DNA from: JBBRVP01 sp038246785
GTDB taxonomy: Bacteria; Actinomycetota; Actinomycetes; Jiangellales; Jiangellaceae
Assembly: GCA_038246785.1 (NCBI GenBank)
Contig: JBBRVP010000032.1
Location: forward strand, 1-38,769
Direction: 5' to 3'
Length of the DNA: 38,769 nt
This document shows, piece by piece, positions 8,223 to 15,144 of the stretch; within the stretch, counting starts at the first letter, position 1; each line of letters opens with the position of its first letter. The notes beneath the pieces are model-generated. The model worked only from the letters and a program-made list of their open reading frames with translations, did not search any database and was not told the origin of the DNA. A program made the translations under genes and the position numbers.

Positions 8223-9176
8223 TCAGCTCCTCACGACCGCGACCACGGCGACGACGAGCACCTGGAGCAACACGGCCGGCAGCAGCACCAGCCAGCCCAC
8301 CTCCGCGAAGCGCTCCGGGCGCAGCGCCGGCCACCGCCAACGCAGGTCCACCAGCAGGGCCAGCAGCAGCCCGGCCTTGACCAGCACCCACGCCCATCCA
8401 GGGAGCAGTGGCCCGGCCCCCCCGCCGAGGAACAGCGGCACCGCCACGGATGCCCCGGCCGCCAGCAGCGCGTAGCGACCGGCCAGCAGCAGCAGCCGGT
8501 CGGCACCGGACAGCTCGGCCAGCACGCCGCCGGCGACGTCGACCCCAGCGGGAGTGCTGAACGGACCCCACACCGAGAACGCCACCACCGAGAGCAGGTA
8601 CACCGCGAAGGCAACCGGCATCCACACCGCGAACCACAGCCCGTGTTGCGCCGCGGCCACGTCGGCCATCCGCAGGCTGCCGGCCGCGACGGCCGGCCCG
8701 GTGAGCGCGAACATCAGCGGCAGCTCGTACGCCAGCGCCAGCGCCAGGAACCGGTAGCCGCCGACGAGCCCGTAGCCGCTGTTCGGGCCCCACCCGGCGA
8801 GCCAGACCAGCGCCCAGACGACGACGTCCATGGCGTTGAACCACACGACGCCCACCGGCAGGTCCAGCAGGGTCCAGCGCCCGAGCGGGATCACCGCGAC
8901 CATGAGCAGGGCCACCACCCCGAGGCCGCCGCCACCGAAGCGCCACAGCGGGCGGTCGGCCGACACGAGGGTCCGTCGCCGCTGGCGGAGGAGGCGCGCC
9001 ATCTCGACCCCCGGGCGCCGGGTCCCGGTCAGGGCCGGCGTTCCCTGGCCGCGCGCGGCCAGCGCGCCGTCGAGTCCGGCTGCCGCGACGGCGAGCAGGC
9101 CCAGCAGAATTGCGGCCAGCGGTGCCCACACCGCCGACACCTCGACCACCCCCTGCTCAGGCACGCCGGACCCCAC
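8223..9176 (-). CDS. nuoH: NADH-quinone oxidoreductase-like subunit H, divergent
   Basis: A membrane protein of up to 317 aa with about eight helices. NuoH relatedness is seen in AGWGPNSGYGLVGGYR (compare AGWASNSKYALLGALR) and ALAYELPL. The conserved acidic quinone-channel loop (R-PFDLPEAE-EL--GY-TEYSG in the family) reads WGPFSTPAGVDVAGGVLAELSG here. Only the last Glu and SG survive. The start is uncertain: GTG 9176 gives a 20-nt overlap with the preceding gene, while GTG 9149 or GTG 9140 lie close behind a purine-rich GAGCAGGGGG that could serve as ribosome site. No nuoI separates it from nuoJ, although in standard operons nuoI lies there. Confidence 0.9.
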   Translation of the reverse strand: MGSGVPEQGVVEVSAVWAPLAAILLGLLAVAAAGLDGALAARGQGTPALTGTRRPGVEMARLLRQRRRTLVSADRPLWRFGGGGLGVVALLMVAVIPLGRWTLLDLPVGVVWFNAMDVVVWALVWLAGWGPNSGYGLVGGYRFLALALAYELPLMFALTGPAVAAGSLRMADVAAAQHGLWFAVWMPVAFAVYLLSVVAFSVWGPFSTPAGVDVAGGVLAELSGADRLLLLAGRYALLAAGASVAVPLFLGGGAGPLLPGWAWVLVKAGLLLALLVDLRWRWPALRPERFAEVGWLVLLPAVLLQVLVVAVVAVVRS

Positions 9177-10287
9177 TCTCGGCCGGGTGCCGGACCACGT
9201 CGTCGGGGCCCAGGCCGAGGCTGGCGATCACGATCCGGACCGAACCCAGCTCGAGGCCGGTCACCAGCTCGGGCAGCACGGCGAGCGCCGGCTCGCCGGG
9301 TCGCCGGTCCGCGGCGTCGCTCGCAGCGTCCAGGGGTCGCAGCAGCGCCAGCAGCCGGTCGTACGCGTCACCGCGCCACCCATCGGGCAGCTCTCGTCGG
9401 GTATCGAGCGGGTCGTCGCCCACGCGGCCCAGGTCGCGCAGCGACCAGCGCAGCGTGCGCGAGCCCCGCACCCGGCGGTGCAACTCGGCCAGTCGCGCCG
9501 GACCCTGCGGGTCCCCGTCGAGGAGGCTGTCCCGGACGCGCCGGGCGGCTGCCGCGGCGGTGTTCCAACCGGCGAGGGCGAGGCAGTCTGCCGCGGCGTC
9601 ACAGCGGCGGGCGGCCGCCTCGGCGGCGCCGGTCGCGCTCGGCTGGGGTCCGCGGTCGGGGTCGAGCACCTCAGGCCGCGCCTCGACGACGACGTCGCCG
9701 GCAAGGGTCGTGTGGAGCACCAGCCCGGCCGGCCAGTGTCGCAGCACGGGCCCGAGCGGGAGGTGGAGCACGTCCATCTCCAGACCGTCGCGATCCGGTG
9801 CCCCCTCGGCGAGCGGGATGCCGTGCGGCGCCATGTCACCGGCGCCGTGGTCGCCGTCGCCGTCGTCACTGTCCCCGTGGTCGGTGTCGCCGTGGTCGCT
9901 GTCGTCCGCGGGGCCAGAAGTGGACGCGTCCTCGCCTCGCCTGCGGGCGTCCCCGCGCTGCGCCACGTCGTCGGCCAGGCCGGTGGCCGCCGCAGTGAGC
10001 GCCGCGCCCGCCCGCTCGGCACCGAGGACGTCGACCCGCACCCGCGGCCCGGGCAACTGGTCCCAGACCCTGGCCGCGGCGGCGGCCAGCTCAGGACCGG
10101 GCCGGCCGCAGACCGCGAGCACATCGGCGTCGGCCGGGCCGTTCGCGACTCGCCAGCCCCGAGCGTCGATCGCGCGCTCCGCGCCGACCCGGGCGGCCCA
10201 GCCGTCTGGTGCCTCCACGAGGAGCACGTGGGCGCCGGACACCGCCCAGCGCGCGAGCCGCTTCCGCAGCCGGTCCGTCAGACCCAC
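9157..10287 (-). CDS. Degenerate NuoB-like/NuoD-like fusion protein in the nuo-like operon
   Basis: This 376-aa soluble protein lies between nuoA and nuoH, where nuoB to nuoG normally sit. Residues about 10-90 resemble NuoB: NGPADADVLAVCGRPGPEL and RVWDQLPGPR match the ADVMIVAGT and VYDQMPEPR region. The four cysteine ligands of cluster N2 are absent; only Cys60 is nearby. Residues 128-150 are a linker of repeated Asp-His-Gly units (DHGDTDHGDSDDGDGDHG). Residues about 170-360 resemble a shortened NuoD: PLGPVLRHWPAGL with AGDVVVEARPEV (compare GPQHPAAHG and GEVVV), then WRGDAYDRLLALL (compare GDVYDRYLVR). The GTG start at 10287 overlaps the nuoA end by 10 nt, with GGAGGGGG upstream. The NuoB/NuoD reading is by eye; an unrelated family remains possible. 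If it is right, neither iron-sulfur binding nor classic quinone chemistry is likely. Confidence 0.78.
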   Translation of the reverse strand: MGLTDRLRKRLARWAVSGAHVLLVEAPDGWAARVGAERAIDARGWRVANGPADADVLAVCGRPGPELAAAAARVWDQLPGPRVRVDVLGAERAGAALTAAATGLADDVAQRGDARRRGEDASTSGPADDSDHGDTDHGDSDDGDGDHGAGDMAPHGIPLAEGAPDRDGLEMDVLHLPLGPVLRHWPAGLVLHTTLAGDVVVEARPEVLDPDRGPQPSATGAAEAAARRCDAAADCLALAGWNTAAAAARRVRDSLLDGDPQGPARLAELHRRVRGSRTLRWSLRDLGRVGDDPLDTRRELPDGWRGDAYDRLLALLRPLDAASDAADRRPGEPALAVLPELVTGLELGSVRIVIASLGLGPDDVVRHPAESGVRRA

Positions 10288-10628
10288 CGCAGCACCCCCT
10301 CCCGGCGGGCCCACAGCACGGCGAGCACGAGCAGTCCGAGGAAGCCGAACATCTCCACGACCGCGCCCGGCCCCTCGCGCGCCACCACCACGGCCCAGGG
10401 GTACATGAACAGCATCTCCACGTCGAAGGCCAGGAACAGCAGCGTCAGCGGATACCAGCGAGCGTGGAAGCGGGACAGCGCGTGCTCCTGCGGCGCCCAG
10501 CCGGACAGGAACGGCAGCGCACTCACCGGGTCGGCCGCGACCGCCGTGACTCGGTGCAGGAGGGAAAGGGTCCCCACGGCGGCGAGCCCCACCACGAGCA
10601 TGGCCAGCCCACCGACGTAGGACGCCAC
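10278..10628 (-). CDS. nuoA: NADH-quinone oxidoreductase-like subunit A
   Basis: This 116-aa protein has three predicted TM helices and the NuoA hallmark FDVEMLFMYPWAV. The loop before helix 2 reads LPFLSGWAPQEHALSRFHARWY, so the family ESG/ECG motif is reduced to SG. GTG at 10628 is preceded by GGAAGGAGGAGG, a very strong ribosome site. In-frame sequence further upstream has no conserved content. This is the first gene of the operon. The 156 nt upstream, up to the next gene at 10784, must hold the promoter; a TTGACG at 10729-10734 (minus strand) is a possible -35 but no convincing -10 follows it. Confidence 0.93.
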   Translation of the reverse strand: MASYVGGLAMLVVGLAAVGTLSLLHRVTAVAADPVSALPFLSGWAPQEHALSRFHARWYPLTLLFLAFDVEMLFMYPWAVVVAREGPGAVVEMFGFLGLLVLAVLWARREGVLRWV

Positions 10629-10784
10629 GCCTCCTCCTTCCCTCGTGGAGCCGCGCCTTGCTTTCCACCGCCAGCTCGACCGCGCCGTCCTCACGCGGCG
10701 GCGAGCGTGCCGTACCCGATCACTGCGTCGTCAACCTCGTCGCAACTCCCCCGTGATGGTGAAAGGCGCTGCCTCGTTCGCACG

Positions 10785-11708
10785 TCAGCCCGTGCCCGCG
10801 AGCCCCACGATGCGTGCGGCGAACGTCACCCTGCGATCCCGCGACTCCACGATGGTGTCGCCGGCCAGCACGACGACCGTGTCACCGTCGGCGGCGAGCG
10901 CGGCCGGTGGCCCCTGCACCCGACCGGCCTCCTTCCAGGTGGCGCCGTGGTCGGTCGAGCGGTGGAGGGCACCGTCCGGTGCCACGCCGTACAGGGATCC
11001 CGGTGTCCAGGCCAGCAACGCCAGTAGCGGGGCGTCGGTGATGGGAGCGAAGCTGGAGCCCCCGTCGTCACTGGCGACGGGGCCGTGCTCGGTGGTGCCG
11101 ACCAGGCGGTTTGGGTGCGCGGGGTCGAGGGCGAGGTCGAACAGCGGCGGGTTCCCGAGGGCGTTCCAGGTGCGACCGCCGTCGGAGGAGCGAAGCAGCC
11201 GACCGTCGTGGGCGGACAGTCCGAGGACGACGTCGCCGGCGGCGCGCAGCCGGTGGAAGTCGACCTCGCCTTGCAGGGAGATGCCCGTCCAGGTCGATCC
11301 GCCGTCGGTGGATCCGCGCAGCCCGAGGTCGGCGGGCAGGTGCTGGCCCTCGCCGGGATGTCCGGAGGCCAGCATCCGCTGCCCGGCGAGCGCGAAGCCC
11401 ATCACGTCGAACGGTGCCTCGCTGAGCCGTCGAGCCGGCTGCCCCGGCGACTGCTCCCACAAGCCCTCGTGGGTGCCCAGCAGCAGCCGATCGCCGTCCA
11501 GGGTGAGGTTGTGGACGTGCACCCAGTCCTGCCCGGCGGCGACCGGCCCGGGCGCGCCTGCCGTGGCGGGCGGGCCGGAGGTGTCGGATGCCTGCGACGT
11601 CGGGGCAGCGGGGGGACCGCAGCCGGCGACCCCGACGGCGGCGCCCACGGCAAGCCCAGCCGCGAGCATCAGGCGGACCGCGCGGGTGGCGCCCAGTCTC
11701 CGGCTCAT
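10785..11708 (-). CDS. Asp-box (BNR/sortilin-like) repeat lipoprotein
   Basis: This 307-aa protein is predicted to be an exported beta-propeller lipoprotein. An N-terminal signal ends in the lipobox VAGC (Cys30), followed by a Pro/Ala/Thr-rich tether. Four Asp-box motifs of the S-x-D-x-G-x-T-W type are spaced through the chain: STDGGSTW, SSDGGRTW, SDDGGSSF (degenerate) and STDHGATW. Such repeats build propellers in sialidases and in VPS10/F510_1955-type proteins. No sialidase active-site arginine pattern is evident, so an enzymatic role is not claimed. It lies 10 nt after the DUF305 gene and is the last member of the multicopper oxidase operon, which suggests a periplasmic-face partner in metal handling (inference). 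Confidence 0.85.
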   Translation of the reverse strand: MSRRLGATRAVRLMLAAGLAVGAAVGVAGCGPPAAPTSQASDTSGPPATAGAPGPVAAGQDWVHVHNLTLDGDRLLLGTHEGLWEQSPGQPARRLSEAPFDVMGFALAGQRMLASGHPGEGQHLPADLGLRGSTDGGSTWTGISLQGEVDFHRLRAAGDVVLGLSAHDGRLLRSSDGGRTWNALGNPPLFDLALDPAHPNRLVGTTEHGPVASDDGGSSFAPITDAPLLALLAWTPGSLYGVAPDGALHRSTDHGATWKEAGRVQGPPAALAADGDTVVVLAGDTIVESRDRRVTFAARIVGLAGTG

Positions 11709-11718
11709 GGTCTCGTGC

Positions 11719-12354
11719 TCACTGTGCGAGCAGCTTCCGCATGGTGTCGATCTCCGCGGTCTGCCCCGTCACGACGGCCCTCGCCAGCGCCGCGACCTTC
11801 GGGTCGGAGGTGGTGTCCAGGACCTGCTGCGCCATGGCGATGGCGCCTTGGTGGTGGGCGATCATCATCTGCGACCACATGCGGTCGAACTCGGCGCCGC
11901 GGGCCTTCGCCAGCCCTGCCATCTCCTCGGCGGTCATCATCCCGGCCGCGTCCACACCCCCCATGTCCATGCCGGAGTGGTCCATGCCGGGCATCCCGGA
12001 GGCGTCCGAGCCGGGGATGGCGGTGGGGGCGCCCCACTCCTGCAGCCACTGCGTCATCTGGGTGATCTCGGGGTCCTGCGCGCTCTTGATCTGGGTGGCG
12101 AGCTCCTTGACTTGCGCGGAGCTGGCGTGTCGCAGGGCCAGCTCGGCCATCTCGACGGCCTGCCGGTGGTGGGGGATCATGAGCTGCGCGAACGCGACGT
12201 CGGCGGCTTGCCCGGCCAGGGTCGCCGACGCCGCAGAGCCCACCGGTGTTGCGCCGCCATGCTCGGCACGGCTCCCGCTCCCGCTGCCGCAGCCGGCCAC
12301 GACGAGGGTCAACCCCACGCCGGTGGCGGCCATGGCCAGGGTGCGTGCCCGCAT
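11719..12354 (-). CDS. DUF305 (ferritin-like fold) lipoprotein
   Basis: This 211-aa exported lipoprotein has lipobox VAGC (Cys22). It carries two DUF305 repeats, each starting with a His-His motif: FAQLMIPHHRQAVEMA and WSQMMIAHHQGAIAMA. Between them is a segment rich in Met, Gly, Asp and His (GMPGMDHSGMDMGG). DUF305 proteins are four-helix bundles often encoded with copper-handling genes. The Met/His content here fits Cu binding but no activity can be read from sequence. The gene lies 70 nt after the multicopper oxidase stop and 10 nt before the Asp-box lipoprotein, consistent with one operon. ATG 12354 is followed by a typical signal (MRARTLAMAA). Confidence 0.92.
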   Translation of the reverse strand: MRARTLAMAATGVGLTLVVAGCGSGSGSRAEHGGATPVGSAASATLAGQAADVAFAQLMIPHHRQAVEMAELALRHASSAQVKELATQIKSAQDPEITQMTQWLQEWGAPTAIPGSDASGMPGMDHSGMDMGGVDAAGMMTAEEMAGLAKARGAEFDRMWSQMMIAHHQGAIAMAQQVLDTTSDPKVAALARAVVTGQTAEIDTMRKLLAQ

Positions 12355-12424
12355 CGACTCGTCTCTCCTTGCGACGCGGCCGGCGACTCGATCTCACCGG
12401 CGGTGTGGATGGTGCAGGGCCCGG

Positions 12425-13912
12425 TCAGGTGAGGTAGTCGAGGCGGGTCATCATCCCGGCCTCGGCGTGGTAGGCGTTGTGGCAATGGACCATCCACCGC
12501 CCCGGGTTGTCCGCGGCCAGGTCGACGTCCATCGCAGCCATCGCGGGAACCAGCACGGTGTCCTTGCGGGGTCCGGTCCCGCCGGCGGCGCCGAGCTGGA
12601 AGGTGTGTCCGTGCAGATGCACCGGGTGGGGCATCATCGAGTGGTTGCGGATCCGCAGCCGGCCGGCCTGTCCCTGGCGGATGGTCAGCGGGACGGTGTG
12701 GTCGTAGGTGCGGCCGTTGATCGTCCACACGTACGACCCCATCGACCCGGACAGCAGCAGGTCCTGCACGGTGTCGGGCTCGCGGGCCGACAGGGCGCTG
12801 CCCGGCCCGGCGCGCAACGCATCGACGGTGAGCGGACGGCCGCCCAACTCACTCGGGCGGAATGCGGCGTCGGGTGCCGTGCCGGCGCCGGTACGGACCA
12901 GAGCGCGGGCCGAGCCTGACTTCCCGGCCGGCTCGGCGATGAAGGGGAACACGCCGTCGGCGAGGGTGACGATCGCGTCGTAGCGCTCCCCCATCCCGAG
13001 GCTCAGCGCGGAGGTGGTCACCGGGACCACCGGGTAGCCGTCGGTGTGCGTGACCCGCAGGGCGTGACCGGCCAGGGCGACGGTGAAGATCGTGTCGGCG
13101 GCAGCGTTCACGATCCGCAGCCGCACCCGCTGCCCCGGCTTCGCGGTCAGCACATCGGGGTCGGCAGGGCTGCGACCGTTGACCAGGTAGAGCGGATAGC
13201 TGACGTCGCCTCCGCCCTTGCCCATGCCGCCCATGCGGTCCATGCCCATGCCGTCCATGCCCATGCCCATGGCGGTCCCCGACGACTTGCCGGCCTTGAG
13301 GTCGGCGTAGATCTGCTCCGGGCTGGGGCCGACGCCGTCGGTCCAGTCATCCAGCACGACGACCCATTCGGCGTCGTAGCCACCGGGCTCGGCGAGGTCG
13401 TCGACGATGAACGGCGCGTACAGGCCGCGGTCGAGCTGCATGCCGTGGTGGGGGTGGAACCAGTGTGTGCCGGCGGCGGGGACGACGAAGTCGAACCCGA
13501 ACGAGCCGCCGGGGGCGACCTGCGGCGTGGTCACGCCCGGCACCCCGTCCATGTCGTTGCGGATCGCCAGGCCGTGCCAGTGCACGCTGGTGGGCTCGGG
13601 GAGGTTGTTGTCGAACGCGACCCGTACCCGGTCGCCGGCGGCCGCCCGCAACGGCGCACCGGGCAACGAATCCCCGTAGACCCAGGTCGTCACGACCCGG
13701 CCACCGAGATCGACCTCGGTGGCGCGGGCCTGCAGGACCAGCGAGCGGACCCGGCCGGTAGTGGCGCGAGCGGACTCCGCGGCCGCCACCGCGCCCGCGC
13801 CGACCGATGTCGGTCCGGACCCCAGCCCGCACGCGGTGAGTCCCGCCGCCGCACCGACACCGAGCAGACCCGTCAGGAACTGGCGGCGCGACACCGTCGG
13901 GACGGCCGGCAC
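12425..13912 (-). CDS. Multicopper oxidase, Tat-exported, with Met-rich loop
   Basis: This laccase/CueO/MmcO-type oxidase is about 495 aa. It should oxidise Cu(I) or phenolic substrates outside the membrane and reduce O2 to water. A Tat signal SRRQFLTGL is followed by a possible lipobox (LTAC). All four copper motifs are present: HWHG, HWFHPHHG, HPVHLHGH and HCHNAYHAEAGM, the last with type-1 Cys, His and Met ligands. A Met/Gly/Asp insertion (MGMGMDGMGMDRMGGMGKGGG minus ends) lies near 13200-13270. GTG 13912 is chosen because GGGAGG lies 4 nt upstream and the Tat motif then starts at residue 9. ATG 13966 would add 18 residues but has no ribosome site. The gene heads the minus-strand operon and is divergent from the two-component operon. 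Confidence 0.94.
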   Translation of the reverse strand: MPAVPTVSRRQFLTGLLGVGAAAGLTACGLGSGPTSVGAGAVAAAESARATTGRVRSLVLQARATEVDLGGRVVTTWVYGDSLPGAPLRAAAGDRVRVAFDNNLPEPTSVHWHGLAIRNDMDGVPGVTTPQVAPGGSFGFDFVVPAAGTHWFHPHHGMQLDRGLYAPFIVDDLAEPGGYDAEWVVVLDDWTDGVGPSPEQIYADLKAGKSSGTAMGMGMDGMGMDRMGGMGKGGGDVSYPLYLVNGRSPADPDVLTAKPGQRVRLRIVNAAADTIFTVALAGHALRVTHTDGYPVVPVTTSALSLGMGERYDAIVTLADGVFPFIAEPAGKSGSARALVRTGAGTAPDAAFRPSELGGRPLTVDALRAGPGSALSAREPDTVQDLLLSGSMGSYVWTINGRTYDHTVPLTIRQGQAGRLRIRNHSMMPHPVHLHGHTFQLGAAGGTGPRKDTVLVPAMAAMDVDLAADNPGRWMVHCHNAYHAEAGMMTRLDYLT

Positions 13913-14007
13913 GCTGCCTCCCAGATCGCCGTGACCGCCGCGGGGCGGGGCGCGGTAAGGCGCCATCGACCACTGTCCGCGACGTCCCCGATGGGTTTCC
14001 TGGTGCT

Positions 14008-14052
14008 TCGATGAAGGTTCGATGAAGCCGGACGCTTCATCGAACCTTCACC
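14008..14052. promoter_or_regulatory. Divergent operator: back-to-back TTCATC direct repeats within a 17-bp inverted repeat
   Basis: TGAAGGTTCGATGAAGC (14012-14028) and its exact reverse complement (14034-14050) flank a 5-nt centre. Read leftward, the site contains TTCATC-N5-TTCATC (14026-14021 and 14015-14010). Read rightward it contains TTCATC-N5-TTCACC (14036-14041 and 14047-14052). Direct repeats with an 11-bp period are typical of OmpR/PhoB-family regulator sites. The element sits between the multicopper oxidase start and the SHOCT/response-regulator operon, about 75-100 bp from both. The adjacent OmpR-type regulator is the natural candidate ligand (inference). A simple hairpin terminator is less likely because both genes are transcribed away from it. 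Confidence 0.75.
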
Positions 14053-14124
14053 CGACGCCCTGCCTGATCGATACCGCGACGCCGCACGGTTGAGGTGTAC
14101 GCGAGCTACCGGAGGTGTCTCGTG

Positions 14125-14382
14125 ATGGGCTGGTTCGACAACGGGTGGGGATACGGATTTGGCATGCTCGTCATGCTGCTCGTGTGGGGCGGCCTGATCG
14201 GACTGGGGATCTGGGCGATCGGCCGGATCACCGGCGGGCAGTCCCCGCCGACATCGGCCGAGTCGCCCCGCCAGATCCTCGACCGTCGCTTCGCCAGCGG
14301 AGAGATCGACGCCGAGCAGTACGCGGAGGCCCGTCGGATGCTGGAAGGCCGCGGCGCGGTAACCCCGGCCCCGCGCAGCTGA
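14125..14382 (+). CDS. SHOCT-domain small membrane protein
   Basis: This 85-aa protein has one TM helix near the N-terminus (FGMLVMLLVWGGLIGLGIWAI) after a Trp/Gly-rich start MGWFDNGWGYG. It ends in a SHOCT domain, QILDRRFASGEIDAEQYAEARRML. SHOCT domains are short helical oligomerisation modules. GGAGG at 14111-14115 lies 9 nt before ATG 14125 and 6 nt before an adjacent in-frame GTG (14122), so either could be used. Spaced 45 nt before the response regulator, it is probably the first gene of the two-component operon. Its role is unknown; membrane sensing or accessory function is possible. Confidence 0.88.
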   Translation: MGWFDNGWGYGFGMLVMLLVWGGLIGLGIWAIGRITGGQSPPTSAESPRQILDRRFASGEIDAEQYAEARRMLEGRGAVTPAPRS

Positions 14383-14427
14383 CTCGAACTACCGTCGTCC
14401 TCCAGACGCGACGCACGGAGGATGCCC

Positions 14428-15144
14428 ATGCCCGACCCGCTGCGGGTTCTCGTCGTCGACGACGAACAGGCGTTGGCCGGGGTGGTCGCCAGTTACCTGC
14501 AGCGCGAGGGCTTCGCCGTCGACCTGGCCCACGACGGGGCCGCGGCCGTTGTTGCGGCGCGCGAGCACCAGCCCGACCTCGTCGTGCTCGACGTGATGCT
14601 GCCGGGTCTCGACGGCATCGAGGTATGCCGGCAGGTCCGCGGGTTCAGCGACGCCTACATCATCATGCTCACCGCGCGCGACGAGGAGGTCGACAAAGTC
14701 GTCGGCCTGTCCGTCGGGGCCGATGACTACCTGGTCAAACCGTTCTCCCCGCGCGAGCTCATCGCCCGCGTCCGCGCGATGCTGCGCCGCCCGCGCGGCG
14801 TCGCCGGAGCCCCCGCCGCTCCCAAGCCCACACCGGACGCTACGCCGCTGACCATGGGCGACCTGCAGGTCGATCCCGTCGCTCACCGCGCTACCGTCGA
14901 CGGCGCGCCCGTCGACCTGACTCTTACCGAGTTCGACCTCCTCGCCACCATGGCCGCCCACCCACGAGCCGCGTTCACCAGACGCCAGCTCATCGACGCC
15001 GTCTGGGGGCCCGAGTGGTACGGCGACGAGCACGTCGTCGACGTACACGTCGGACACCTGCGCCGCAAGCTCGGCGACGACGCCAACAACCCCACCCACA
15101 TCCGCACCGTCCGCGGTGTCGGCTATGGCATGGCGGCCCGGTGA
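14428..15144 (+). CDS. OmpR/PhoB-family response regulator
   Basis: This 238-aa transcription factor has a receiver domain with acidic pocket Asp11-Asp12, phospho-acceptor Asp55 (VVLDVMLPGLDG), the Thr switch (MLTAR) and Lys (YLVKPF). A Pro/Ala linker leads to a winged-helix DNA-binding domain ending VVDVHVGHLRRKLGDD and RTVRGVGYGM. The start is ATG 14428, because GGAGG at 14417-14421 is 6 nt upstream. ATG 14422 would overlap the ribosome site. It overlaps the histidine kinase by GTGA. The divergent 11-bp-period repeats 380 bp upstream are a likely target, so it probably controls itself and the multicopper oxidase operon (inference). Confidence 0.95.
   Translation: MPDPLRVLVVDDEQALAGVVASYLQREGFAVDLAHDGAAAVVAAREHQPDLVVLDVMLPGLDGIEVCRQVRGFSDAYIIMLTARDEEVDKVVGLSVGADDYLVKPFSPRELIARVRAMLRRPRGVAGAPAAPKPTPDATPLTMGDLQVDPVAHRATVDGAPVDLTLTEFDLLATMAAHPRAAFTRRQLIDAVWGPEWYGDEHVVDVHVGHLRRKLGDDANNPTHIRTVRGVGYGMAAR

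Noticed and set aside
9800..9910. DHG-encoding repeat as an intergenic or mobile repeat
   Set aside because: It is inside the open frame of the fusion gene, keeps the frame, and is best read as a protein linker.
7953..9998. Long plus-strand frames in the nuo region (also 168-1814, 2204-4069, 5552-7177)
   Set aside because: They are antisense to clearly conserved genes and their peptides are low-complexity His/Arg/Gly/Gln, typical of GC-rich shadows.
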